A program made the translations under genes and the position numbers. This document shows positions 37,740 through 45,759 of a stretch of 64,000 nucleotides of DNA, piece by piece. Numbering within the stretch: position 1 is the stretch's first letter; the number at the start of each line of letters is the position of its first letter. The notes below the pieces were generated by a model. That model was not told the DNA's origin. It did not search any database and saw only the letters and a list, made by a program, of their open reading frames with translations. The stretch comes from Hyphomicrobiales bacterium (lineage in GTDB: Bacteria; Pseudomonadota; Alphaproteobacteria; Rhizobiales; Beijerinckiaceae): NCBI GenBank assembly GCA_900470095.1, contig UBZM01000016.1, positions 221,267-285,266 of the forward strand, in the 5' to 3' direction.

Positions 37740-39238
37740 GTTCTCTCCTCCCCACGTTCGACCGGATAGCTTGACGAGAAGATCTCGGAAGCCGGCGGGT
37801 GGCTATGTGTCCGGCGCGGGTACTGAGCCATCACGCCTTCGAACTGTTTCTGCGCGCGCCGCTTGTCCGCAGCTTCGTCGACGCCCGGGATCTCGCGGTC
37901 CTCCATGACGAAGCGGCCGTCGATGATCACCGTCGCGAAGTCGCGGCCGTGTCCGGCGAGCAGCATGGTCTGGATCGGATCGATGACCTGGCCGAGATGT
38001 GGCCGGTCGAGATCGAAGACCGCAATATCGGCCCGCGCGCCGGGCTGGAGCCTGCCGAGATCCGGGCGGCCAAGCGCATCGGCACCGCCAATGGTCGCCG
38101 CGTCGTAATAGTCCTCGCTGCGTACGCCGGCCGAGCTGCCCGCCATGGTGCGGGCGAGGATCATGCCGACCTGCATGTTCATGATCATGTCCGGCGGGCT
38201 GGTATCGGTGCCGAGGCCGAGATTCAGGCCCATCTCGCGATAGCGCCCGAAATGATCGATGGCATTGCCGTGGCGTCCGGAGACCAGCGGGCAATGCACG
38301 ATCGTCGAACCGGCATCGCGGATGATCTCGAGATCGCGACCAGGCCGGGAAATGTGCCTGCTGCCGGAGACATAGGTCCCGTGAGGCAACAGCGTCCGCT
38401 CGGTCAGAAAGCCGAGCTTCACCAACCACTCCGGCGGGCTCATGCCGTGCTGCGCCAGCACGAGATCGTATTCGATCTTCGACTGGCAGCAATGCAGGCG
38501 CACCGGCACGCCGAGCGCCCGGCCGGCTTCCGCCGTGCGCCAGAGCACTTCGGCGGTCGAGGTCTCGATCCGGTCCGGCGCGAGCATGGTGCGGATGAGT
38601 CCGCCGGCTGCGCCTTCGAAGCGCTCGCAAAAGGCGATTGCCGCAGCAAGCTCGGCAAGGCCGCGCGGCTCGTCATAAGCCGTCGTGATCCTGCCATCGA
38701 CCTCGACGACCTGGTTCCCGGTGCGGTAGGCCGGGCCGAGATAGGCGCGCAAGCCGAGTTTCGCCGCGGCCTCGGCCGCGTCGGAGAACTCTTCCGGCGT
38801 CTCGCCCCATTGCCGGTAGAACAGCGAGGCGATCGGCAGCGCCGTGGTGATGCCGTTGCGGATCAACGTCGCGAAGGCGTGATGCTTCTGGAAGGCCAGC
38901 TCCTCGCGCGAATACATCTCGACCGGGCCGGCCTCGATATAGGAACGCGGCCAGACGCGCCCCTTCTTCCAGGCCGGTTGGTTGTCATAGGCGAGGATGG
39001 TGGTGTCGAGATCGGACAGAGCGTCGAGATCGACGAAGCCGGGTCCGATCAGCGCATTGCCGTAGTCGATCCGGCGCGTGACCTCGCCGGGGAAGCGGTG
39101 GCCGATGAAGACCACCTCGCCATTCTCGAAGACGATCTCGCCATTCTCGATGAGCCGGTGCCGACCGTCGCGGTGGCCGACGAGCCAGCGCGCGGTCAGC
39201 AGGACCCTGCCCTTGGGGTGCGGCGCGGCTTGCAGCAT
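37736..39238 (-). CDS. Amidohydrolase-superfamily protein lacking the N-terminal HxH
   Basis: This 500-residue protein has the TrzN/AtzA-like amidohydrolase layout: a beta-sandwich start, a TIM barrel, and the closing LGRLQPGARADIAVFDLDRP stretch. Metal or catalytic residues His249 (VRLHCCQS), His286 (LLPHGTYV), His315 (VHCPLVSG) and Asp345 (GLGTDTS) are present. The first-strand HxH that normally follows PGFV is replaced by DLDAL (residues 70-74). Either the metal is held differently or the chemistry has changed. It is translationally coupled to both neighbours in the importer operon. The substrate is unknown, probably an imported amide or amino-heterocycle. Confidence 0.82.
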   Translation of the reverse strand: MLQAAPHPKGRVLLTARWLVGHRDGRHRLIENGEIVFENGEVVFIGHRFPGEVTRRIDYGNALIGPGFVDLDALSDLDTTILAYDNQPAWKKGRVWPRSYIEAGPVEMYSREELAFQKHHAFATLIRNGITTALPIASLFYRQWGETPEEFSDAAEAAAKLGLRAYLGPAYRTGNQVVEVDGRITTAYDEPRGLAELAAAIAFCERFEGAAGGLIRTMLAPDRIETSTAEVLWRTAEAGRALGVPVRLHCCQSKIEYDLVLAQHGMSPPEWLVKLGFLTERTLLPHGTYVSGSRHISRPGRDLEIIRDAGSTIVHCPLVSGRHGNAIDHFGRYREMGLNLGLGTDTSPPDMIMNMQVGMILARTMAGSSAGVRSEDYYDAATIGGADALGRPDLGRLQPGARADIAVFDLDRPHLGQVIDPIQTMLLAGHGRDFATVIIDGRFVMEDREIPGVDEAADKRRAQKQFEGVMAQYPRRTHSHPPASEIFSSSYPVERGEERT

Positions 39239-40437
39239 CAGGGTGCGCTCTTGATCGAGACGCCGTCGCGCGCGACGACCTTGCCGCCCTTGACGACCCG
39301 ACGCTTCGGCGAGCGGGTCACGATCGCCTGGGCCAGCGTCTCGCCGGGCACGAGCACGAGATCGGCCCGGCAGCCCTGACTCAGCCCGTAACCGTCGAGT
39401 TCCATCACCTTGGCCCCCTCGCTGGTGCAGACATCCAGCGCGATCCGGAGTTCATCGTCGCGCCGGAAGTTGTTGCGCAGGCCGACGAACATGGCGCGCT
39501 CCAGCATGTCGGCATTGCCGTACGGCCCCCAGGTGTCGCGGATGCCGTCGGAGCCGGAGCAGACCCGGATGCCGGCCTCGATCAGCCGCTTCACCGGAGG
39601 GGCCGGTCGGCTCGCCGGCGCCGTCGTCATGATGGCGATGTCGAGCTCGGCGAGCTGGGCGATCAGCGGATCGATGAGGGCCGGGTCCGGCGTGCCGAGG
39701 CAGAACGCATGGCTGATCGTGACCTTGCCCTTCATGCCGAGCGCCCGTGTACGCTCGATGATCATGTCCATCGAGAAGGCGCCGACCTCACCCGGCTCAT
39801 GCAGGTGGATGTCGAGCGGCTTGCCATAGCGCTGGCAGAGCGCAAACACGGCGTCGAGATGGCCCTTGGGATCACGGTCGATCGTGCAGGGGTCGAGGCC
39901 GCCGACCACTTCCGCGCCGAGCTTCATCGCCTCGTCCATCAGCTCCAGCGTGCCCGGCCGGCGCAGCATGCCCGACTGCGGGAAGGCGACGATCTCGACG
40001 TCGATGATGTCGCGATAATCGTCACGCATCTTCATCACGCCCTCGACGCCCCACATGCCGTGGTCGGTATCGATGTCGATATGGCTGCGGATATGGGTCG
40101 AGCCCATCAGCGAGGACTGGATGCTCTGGCGGGCCGATTGCTGATAGGGATCGATGCCGAGCCGACGCTTATTCAGGCGCTCATTGTCGATCTTGTCGAG
40201 AAGCCTCGGGCCAACCTCGTTCTTGTACCAGGGCAGGCCCCAGAGGCTCTTGTCGAGATGGGTGTGAGCCTCGACCAGGCCCGGCAGCAGGATCTCGTTG
40301 CGGCCATCCTCGACCGCGACGCCGGCCGGCGCGGCAAGCCCGGTTCCGAGGCGGACAATCCGCCCCTTCTCGATCAGGATATCGGTCGCTTCGCCGCCAA
40401 GCGGGCGGACATCGCGCAGCAGGAGATCGGTAGCCAT
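39238..40437 (-). CDS. Cytosine-deaminase-like amidohydrolase
   Basis: The 399-residue protein has the full CodA-type metal and catalytic set: His58-Thr-His60 (EAHTHLDKS), His211 and Glu214 (DIHLHEPGE), His243 (ISHAFCLG) and Asp297 (SGSDGIRDTWGPYG). CodA relatives deaminate cytosine, isoguanine, creatinine-like compounds or s-triazine products. Its stop codon overlaps the next gene's start by one base (TGATG), so both hydrolases are made together with the importer. The specific ring substrate cannot be named. Confidence 0.9.
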   Translation of the reverse strand: MATDLLLRDVRPLGGEATDILIEKGRIVRLGTGLAAPAGVAVEDGRNEILLPGLVEAHTHLDKSLWGLPWYKNEVGPRLLDKIDNERLNKRRLGIDPYQQSARQSIQSSLMGSTHIRSHIDIDTDHGMWGVEGVMKMRDDYRDIIDVEIVAFPQSGMLRRPGTLELMDEAMKLGAEVVGGLDPCTIDRDPKGHLDAVFALCQRYGKPLDIHLHEPGEVGAFSMDMIIERTRALGMKGKVTISHAFCLGTPDPALIDPLIAQLAELDIAIMTTAPASRPAPPVKRLIEAGIRVCSGSDGIRDTWGPYGNADMLERAMFVGLRNNFRRDDELRIALDVCTSEGAKVMELDGYGLSQGCRADLVLVPGETLAQAIVTRSPKRRVVKGGKVVARDGVSIKSAP

Positions 40438-40458
40438 CGTTTCCTCGTCAGTTTCTTG

Positions 40459-41394
40459 TCAGCGGAGTTTCGGATTCAGCGCATCGCGCAGCCAGTCGCC
40501 GAGCAGGTTGACCGAAAGCACGATCAGCCCGAGCTGCAGCGACGGGAAGACGACCAGCCACCAGGAGCCGGAGAACAGATACTGGTTGCCGATACGGATC
40601 AGCGTGCCGAGCGAAGGCTGGGTGATCGGCATCCCGACGCCCAAGAAGGACAGGGTCGCTTCCGACAGGATGGCCAGACCGAGATTGAGCGTCGCGGCGA
40701 CCATCACCGGCGTCAACGTATTCGGCAGGATGTGGCGGCGCATGATGCGCGCCGGCGCGACTTTGATGATCCGCGCGGCGAGCACGTATTCCTTGCGCCG
40801 TTCGACCATGGTGGAGGCGCGCACGGTGCGCGCGTACTGCACCCAGTTGGTCAGCGAGATCGAGACGACCAGCACCACCGCAGCGAAAGGTTCGCGCAGG
40901 CCGGGCGGCAGCAATTCGCGGAAGATTGCACTGACCAGGATCGCCATCAGCAGCGTCGGGATCGAGAGAACCGTGTCGCCGAGCCGCATCAGGAGATTGT
41001 CGATGCGTCCGCCATAGAAGCCCGAGACCAGCCCCACCGAGACGCCGAGCCCCATCGAGACGATCACCGCTGCGATGCCGATCAACAGCGAGACGCGCGT
41101 GCCATACAGAATGGCGGACAGGACATCGCGTCCCTGCGGGTCCGTGCCGAGCAGGAACGGCCACTCCCCGCCGGCCTGCCAGATCGGCGGGATCTCGGCC
41201 TTGTCGATGAAGACCTGAGCGAGATCATGCGGGTTCTGCGGCGCGATCAGGGGCGCGAGAAACGCGGTCGCGATCAGCAGCACCAGCACCATCGTCGAAA
41301 GCCAGGCCGCGGGAGTGCGGCAGAAGCTCCAGCCGATATCGCTGTCGAGGAAGCGGCGCAGGCGGCCGGGCTTGGCAGTGGCATCAACGGGCAT
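40459..41394 (-). CDS. Peptide-type ABC transporter permease (DppC)
   Basis: This permease of about 311 residues has six membrane segments and the DppC-type N-terminal segment. The conserved features include GTDPQGRDVLSAILYGTRVSLLIG and the EAA loop near EATLSFLGVGMPITQPSLG. I start at MPVDATAKPG (41394), which overlaps the upstream permease stop by 11 nt; two further upstream starts exist. Confidence 0.92.
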   Translation of the reverse strand: MPVDATAKPGRLRRFLDSDIGWSFCRTPAAWLSTMVLVLLIATAFLAPLIAPQNPHDLAQVFIDKAEIPPIWQAGGEWPFLLGTDPQGRDVLSAILYGTRVSLLIGIAAVIVSMGLGVSVGLVSGFYGGRIDNLLMRLGDTVLSIPTLLMAILVSAIFRELLPPGLREPFAAVVLVVSISLTNWVQYARTVRASTMVERRKEYVLAARIIKVAPARIMRRHILPNTLTPVMVAATLNLGLAILSEATLSFLGVGMPITQPSLGTLIRIGNQYLFSGSWWLVVFPSLQLGLIVLSVNLLGDWLRDALNPKLR

Positions 41395-42376
41395 TGGCGG
41401 CTCCCGAAATCGCATCTTCGCGCAGCCTCGGATCGACATAGGCGTAGAGCAGGTCGACCAGCGCGTTCAGTGACACGAAGATGAAGGAGACGACGATCAG
41501 ATAGGCCGCCATCACCGGGATATCGACGAAGGTCACGGCCTGGACGAAGAGCATGCCCATGCCCGGCCATTGGAAGACGGTTTCGGTCACCAGCGCGAAG
41601 GCGATCAGGTTGCCGATCTGCAGACCCGTCACCGTGATCACCGGCATCAGGCAGTTGCGCAGCGCATGGCGGAAATTCACAGCGCGAGCCGGCAGGCCCC
41701 GCGCCCGGGCGAAGCGGATGAAGTCGGTGCGCATCGTCTCCAGCATCTCGGCCCGCACCAGCCGCATCACCAGCGTGATCTGGAAGAGCGAGAGCGTGAT
41801 GCCCGGCAGGATCAGCGCCCGCCGGCCGGACGGCGTCAGGAAACCTGTGCTCCACCAGCCAATCTGCACCACCTCGCCGCGGCCGAAGGCCGGCAGCCAT
41901 TGCAGCGTCACCGAGAAGAGCAGGATGAACAGGATGCCGAGCGCAAAGCTTGGCAGGGAGACGCCGAGCACAGAGACGAATTGCAGCGACTTGGCGAGCA
42001 GGCTGTCACGTCTGATCGCCGTGTAGACGCCGAGCGGAATCCCGACTGCGAGCGACAGGAAGGTCGCCACCAGCACCAGTTCGAAAGTGGCCGGGAAGCG
42101 CTCCGTGATCAGGGTGAAGACATCCTGCTGATTGCGATAGGAGATGCCGAAATCGCCGCGCGCCGCGTTGCCGACAAAGGTCGCAAATTGCAGGACGAAG
42201 CCCCGGTCGAGACCGAGCCGCACGCGCAACTCGTCACGCTGCGCCTGGCTCGCCTGCTCGTTCAGCATCAGCTCGACGGGATCGCCGACGAAGCGGAAGA
42301 TCAGGAACGCGAGGAAGGCGACGGCGAGCATCACGCCAGCCGCGTTCAGCAGTCGTTTCAGCAGGAAAGCCGGCAT
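41384..42376 (-). CDS. Peptide-type ABC transporter permease (DppB)
   Basis: The 330-residue permease begins MPAFLLKRLLNAAGVMLAV and carries the DppB signatures GDPVELMLN, FGISYRNQQDV and the EAA-loop region ARARGLPARAVNFRHALRNCLMPV. It forms the membrane channel with the DppC-type permease. It follows the binding-protein gene after a strong intercistronic hairpin. Confidence 0.93.
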   Translation of the reverse strand: MPAFLLKRLLNAAGVMLAVAFLAFLIFRFVGDPVELMLNEQASQAQRDELRVRLGLDRGFVLQFATFVGNAARGDFGISYRNQQDVFTLITERFPATFELVLVATFLSLAVGIPLGVYTAIRRDSLLAKSLQFVSVLGVSLPSFALGILFILLFSVTLQWLPAFGRGEVVQIGWWSTGFLTPSGRRALILPGITLSLFQITLVMRLVRAEMLETMRTDFIRFARARGLPARAVNFRHALRNCLMPVITVTGLQIGNLIAFALVTETVFQWPGMGMLFVQAVTFVDIPVMAAYLIVVSFIFVSLNALVDLLYAYVDPRLREDAISGAANAR

Positions 42377-42396
42377 CGTCCCCTCCGGTCACAATG

Positions 42397-42424
42397 GACC
42401 GGGAGCGCCTGAACGCTCCCGGTC
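42397..42424 (-). other. Intercistronic hairpin between binding-protein and permease genes
   Basis: GACCGGGAGCG (42397-42407) and CGCTCCCGGTC (42414-42424) pair perfectly over 11 bp with a 6-nt CCTGAA loop. On the minus strand the hairpin follows the binding-protein stop (42442) and no T run comes after it. It is more likely an mRNA-stabilising or partial attenuation element that raises binding protein over permease than a full terminator. Confidence 0.65.
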
Positions 42425-42441
42425 GGTCGATGCGGTTCAGC

Positions 42442-44010
42442 TCACTTCAGCATGGTCAGCCACAGGCGCGGCTTGTTGTCGGAGGCCTGCACGGTCGAGG
42501 CCACCGTATTGCGCATGGCCCAGGCCATCGGCTGCTGATGCAGGGGGATGAAGAGATGCTCGGCCTTGGCGATCTTGAGCGCCTCCATCATCATCGGGAT
42601 GCGCTTGCTGTTGTCGAGTTCGACGCCGGCCTTGTCGATCAGCGCATCGATGCGCGGATCGCCCCAGTTGCCCCAGTTGAACACGCCGCCCGTGCCGCTC
42701 TTCGAGCGCAGCACCTGCACCAGCAGCGAGTAGGCGTCGATCATCGGCTCATTGGCCCAGCCGAAGGAGATCACGTCGAAATCGCCCTTGACGCGTTTCG
42801 GTGTCTGCTGGCTGCGCGGGGCGAGGCTGAGATTGGGCTTCAGGCCGGCGCGCGACCACATCGAAGCGACCGCCTGGCAGAACTCCTCCTCGTTGACCAG
42901 GCTGTCAGCCTGACAATTGAACTGGAAGGAGAAGCCGTTGGGATAACCGGCGGCCGCCAGCAGCTTTTTGGCTCCATCGAGATCGAAGGGCAGGCGCACA
43001 TCCTGGGACGGCTCGTAGCCGGGGATCGCCGGAGCGACCAGTGCGCCGGTATTGCGCGAGAGGCCGCGCATGGCCCGCTTCTGGACGGCATCGATGTCGA
43101 TCGCGCGATAGAGCGCCTCACGGACCCGGATATCCTTGAAGGGGTTCTTGTCCTTCACATCGCTCTCGAACAGCGCATCCTTCAGATTGAGGGCGAAGAA
43201 GACCGAGCGCAGCTCGTTGGTCTGCAGAACCTTGACGTCGGGCGAAGCCGCGAGCCGCGGCAGATCCTGCAAGGGCGCGACATTGGTGAAGTCGATCTCG
43301 CCGGAGAGCAGCGCGGCGACACGGGTCGAGGCCGAGGTGATCGGCGTGAACTCGATGACGTCGATATTGTGCTGGGGCTTGTCCCACCAGGTCGGGTTCT
43401 TGATGAAGACCGTCTTGGCGTCGGCGCGGCGGCTCTCGACCTTGAACGGGCCGGTGCCGTTGGTGTTATCGGTTGCGTAGCCCTTGATGCCCTTGCCGGA
43501 ATCGGTCGGCAGCGAGGTGTTGTTCGCCTCCATCCACTCCTTGTCGAAGATGAAGATGTTGGTGAGGTCGTTCAGCAGCAGCGGGTACGGGCCATTGACC
43601 TCGATCTCGACGGTATAGTCGTCGATCTTCTTGGCGCTCTTGTAGGCCGGAAGATTGCCCTTGAGCGGCGAGGTGTCATGCGTGACGCGATCAAGCGAGG
43701 CGATCACGTCGTCAGCGGTGAAGGGGTTGCCATTGTGGAACTTCACGCCCTGACGCAACTTGAAGCGCCAGACCGTGGGGGAGACCGTCTCCCATGATTC
43801 CGCCAGGGCCGGCTCGATCTTGAGATCGCCGGTGTAGCGCACCAGCCCCTCATAGACGTGATTGAGCACGGAGAGCGTGAACGTCTCGCCGTAGGAATAG
43901 GGGTCGAGCGAGGCGATCTCGCGCGACGCGCCCCATTTCAGGGTCTTCGCCTCAGCTGCGCCATTCAGCGCCAGAGCCGCGACAGCCGCCAACAACCAGT
44001 GCTTCTTCAT
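42442..44010 (-). CDS. Periplasmic substrate-binding protein of the peptide-type importer (SBP family 5)
   Basis: This 522-residue protein has a signal peptide (residues 1-21, MKKHWLLAAV to GAAEA). The mature part follows the SBP_bac_5 pattern: SYGETFTLSVLNHVYEGLVRY, WRFKLRQGVKFHNGNPFTADDVIASLDR, and a late AKAEHLFIPLHQQPMAWAMR segment. It captures the substrate and defines specificity. Because two amidohydrolases follow in the operon, the ligand may be a non-peptide nitrogen compound. It is the first gene of the operon, divergent from the GntR regulator. Confidence 0.93.
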   Translation of the reverse strand: MKKHWLLAAVAALALNGAAEAKTLKWGASREIASLDPYSYGETFTLSVLNHVYEGLVRYTGDLKIEPALAESWETVSPTVWRFKLRQGVKFHNGNPFTADDVIASLDRVTHDTSPLKGNLPAYKSAKKIDDYTVEIEVNGPYPLLLNDLTNIFIFDKEWMEANNTSLPTDSGKGIKGYATDNTNGTGPFKVESRRADAKTVFIKNPTWWDKPQHNIDVIEFTPITSASTRVAALLSGEIDFTNVAPLQDLPRLAASPDVKVLQTNELRSVFFALNLKDALFESDVKDKNPFKDIRVREALYRAIDIDAVQKRAMRGLSRNTGALVAPAIPGYEPSQDVRLPFDLDGAKKLLAAAGYPNGFSFQFNCQADSLVNEEEFCQAVASMWSRAGLKPNLSLAPRSQQTPKRVKGDFDVISFGWANEPMIDAYSLLVQVLRSKSGTGGVFNWGNWGDPRIDALIDKAGVELDNSKRIPMMMEALKIAKAEHLFIPLHQQPMAWAMRNTVASTVQASDNKPRLWLTMLK

Positions 44011-44144
44011 CGATCTCTCCTCTCGATGAACCTGCGGCGCATCTTTGGCGCTCGGTCAGGCTCAATGCCCCTCGTGAATGCCCAATCCCGCGCCACCCTG
44101 GCACTTTGTGCAGCATCTCGTGCGCAATCAACAATCAATATTGC

Positions 44145-44174
44145 ATACGATAGAGATATCGTATTGTATACGAT
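44145..44174. promoter_or_regulatory. Three-half-site palindromic operator in the GntR/importer divergent region
   Basis: ATACGATA (44145-44152) and TATCGTAT (44157-44164) form a perfect 8-bp inverted repeat with a 4-bp centre. A third half-site ATACGAT (44168-44174) forms a second inverted repeat with ATCGTAT (44158-44164). The inner core ATTGTATACGAT resembles FCD-type GntR operators. It lies in the 251-bp gap between the importer operon and the gntR-type gene. Confidence 0.7.
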
Positions 44175-44261
44175 TATCGCAGACAAGGGGAAACTGGAGT
44201 GGAGCGGAATCCCGTGACATGGAGTGAGGCTGAGACGGCCGAGCCAGAGCGGAGACGCACC

Positions 44262-44972
44262 ATGCCGACGGAACCCCGCCCTCACGGATTGCGTGCGCAA
44301 TCCGTGTACAAGGCGCTGCGACGCGCGATCATCGAGCAGGCCCTGCGGCCTGGCATGAAGCTTCCCGAAGACTCGATCGGCGAACAGCTCGGCGTCAGCC
44401 GTACGCTGGTGCGCGAGGCCTTCGGGCGGCTCGCCGTCGAGGGCCTGGTCGAGCTCAAGCCCAATCGCGGCGCCTCGGTCGCCTATCCCACCCTGGAAGA
44501 AGCCCGTGACGTCTTCGACGTCCGCCGCAGCCTTGAACGGCTGGTCGCCGAGACCCTCGCCGGCCGGCTCACCCCGGCACAGATCACCGAACTTGAGCAC
44601 CATGTCCGGCAGGAGGAAGCCGCACATGGCCAGGACGGGCCGGAATCGATCCGGCTCTCCGGCGATTTCCACATCCGGCTCGCCGAGATGACGGGCAACG
44701 TCCTGCTGCTGCGCTATATCCAGGAGCTGAGCTCGCGCTGTTCGCTGGTTCTGGCGATCTACGGCCGTCCGCATTCGTCGGAATGCGCCGTCTCCGAGCA
44801 CCGGCAGCTGATCGAGGCGCTGAAGCGCGGCGATGCGAAGCAGGCCGCCGAGCTGATGGATCATCATCTGCAGGCCGTGGTCACGCGCGCCCTGCTCACT
44901 CCCCGGGCGGAGCGCGACATCCGCGACCTGCTCGCCCCGTACGCATTGAGCGAAGGACTGACTCCCCCATGA
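44262..44972 (+). CDS. GntR-family transcriptional regulator, FCD (FadR-like) type
   Basis: The 236-residue protein has the GntR winged helix (LRAQSVYKALRRAIIEQALRP, then LGVSRTLVREAFGRLAVEGLV) and an all-helical FCD domain with metal-binding histidines, for example FHIRLAEMTGN and SEHRQLIEAL. GGAG before the ATG at 44262 supports this start over the GTG at 44199. It overlaps the flavin reductase gene by 4 nt and probably controls both that gene and the divergent importer/amidohydrolase operon. Confidence 0.9.
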   Translation: MPTEPRPHGLRAQSVYKALRRAIIEQALRPGMKLPEDSIGEQLGVSRTLVREAFGRLAVEGLVELKPNRGASVAYPTLEEARDVFDVRRSLERLVAETLAGRLTPAQITELEHHVRQEEAAHGQDGPESIRLSGDFHIRLAEMTGNVLLLRYIQELSSRCSLVLAIYGRPHSSECAVSEHRQLIEALKRGDAKQAAELMDHHLQAVVTRALLTPRAERDIRDLLAPYALSEGLTPP

Positions 44973-45676
44973 CCGCTCAGCCGCGCGTCCAGCCCAAGTC
45001 CGACACCCAGCCCTCGATCGTCACCTTCGATTTCGCGTCGCTCACGCCACGCGAGCGCTACAAGCTCCTGATCGGCGCTGTCGTGCCACGCCCGATCGCG
45101 CTGGTGACGACGGTCGATGCGCAGGGCGTCGTCAACGCCGCGCCGTTCAGCTTCTTCAACTGCCTCTCGGCCGATCCCGCAATCCTGGCGCTTGGCGTCG
45201 AGTATCGCCCAACCGGCGGCCAGAAGGATACCGGTCGCAATGTCCGCGATACCCTCGCCTTCACCGTGAACATCGTCTCTGACGCGCTCATTGCCGGCAT
45301 GAATGTCTGCGCGGTGCCTTTCGCGCCGGGCATCGACGAATTGCGCGAAGCGGGGCTCGACGCCCTGCCGGGCGTCAAGGTGCCCTGCCCCTGGATCGGT
45401 CAGGCACCCGCCGCCTTCGAATGTCGCCACCACACCACGCTCGGCATCGGCAACTCCCGAGAGATCATCCTCGGCGAAGTCGTCTACGCCCATTTCCGCG
45501 CCGACATCGTCGACGAACGGCTCCATGTCGACCCGGTCGGGCTCGACGCCATCGGCCGAATGGGCGGTCATGGCTATGCCACGACCCGCGACTATTTCGA
45601 CCTGCCCACGATGTCGGTCGACACCTGGACCCAGCGCCCGGAAGAGGCGAACCGGCGCACGTCGCTGAAGGACTGA
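44969..45676 (+). CDS. Flavin reductase family protein
   Basis: This 235-residue protein has the FMN-binding split-barrel pattern of the flavin reductase-like family: LIGAVVPRPIALVTTVDAQGVVNAAPFSFF, then NIVSDALIAGMN, FECRHHTTLGIG and ILGEVVYAHF. Such proteins often supply reduced FMN to a two-component monooxygenase, but many, like this one, have no partner gene next to them. It is translationally coupled to the GntR regulator, so it probably belongs to the same catabolic island. Confidence 0.88.
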   Translation: MTAQPRVQPKSDTQPSIVTFDFASLTPRERYKLLIGAVVPRPIALVTTVDAQGVVNAAPFSFFNCLSADPAILALGVEYRPTGGQKDTGRNVRDTLAFTVNIVSDALIAGMNVCAVPFAPGIDELREAGLDALPGVKVPCPWIGQAPAAFECRHHTTLGIGNSREIILGEVVYAHFRADIVDERLHVDPVGLDAIGRMGGHGYATTRDYFDLPTMSVDTWTQRPEEANRRTSLKD

Positions 45677-45759
45677 ACGTCCGATTGCAGGCTTGCGGAA
45701 CGATCCGCTGAAGTGGAGGTTGGACAGGCGCCGGCCCGGGCGCGGCCTCCAGGGATTGC

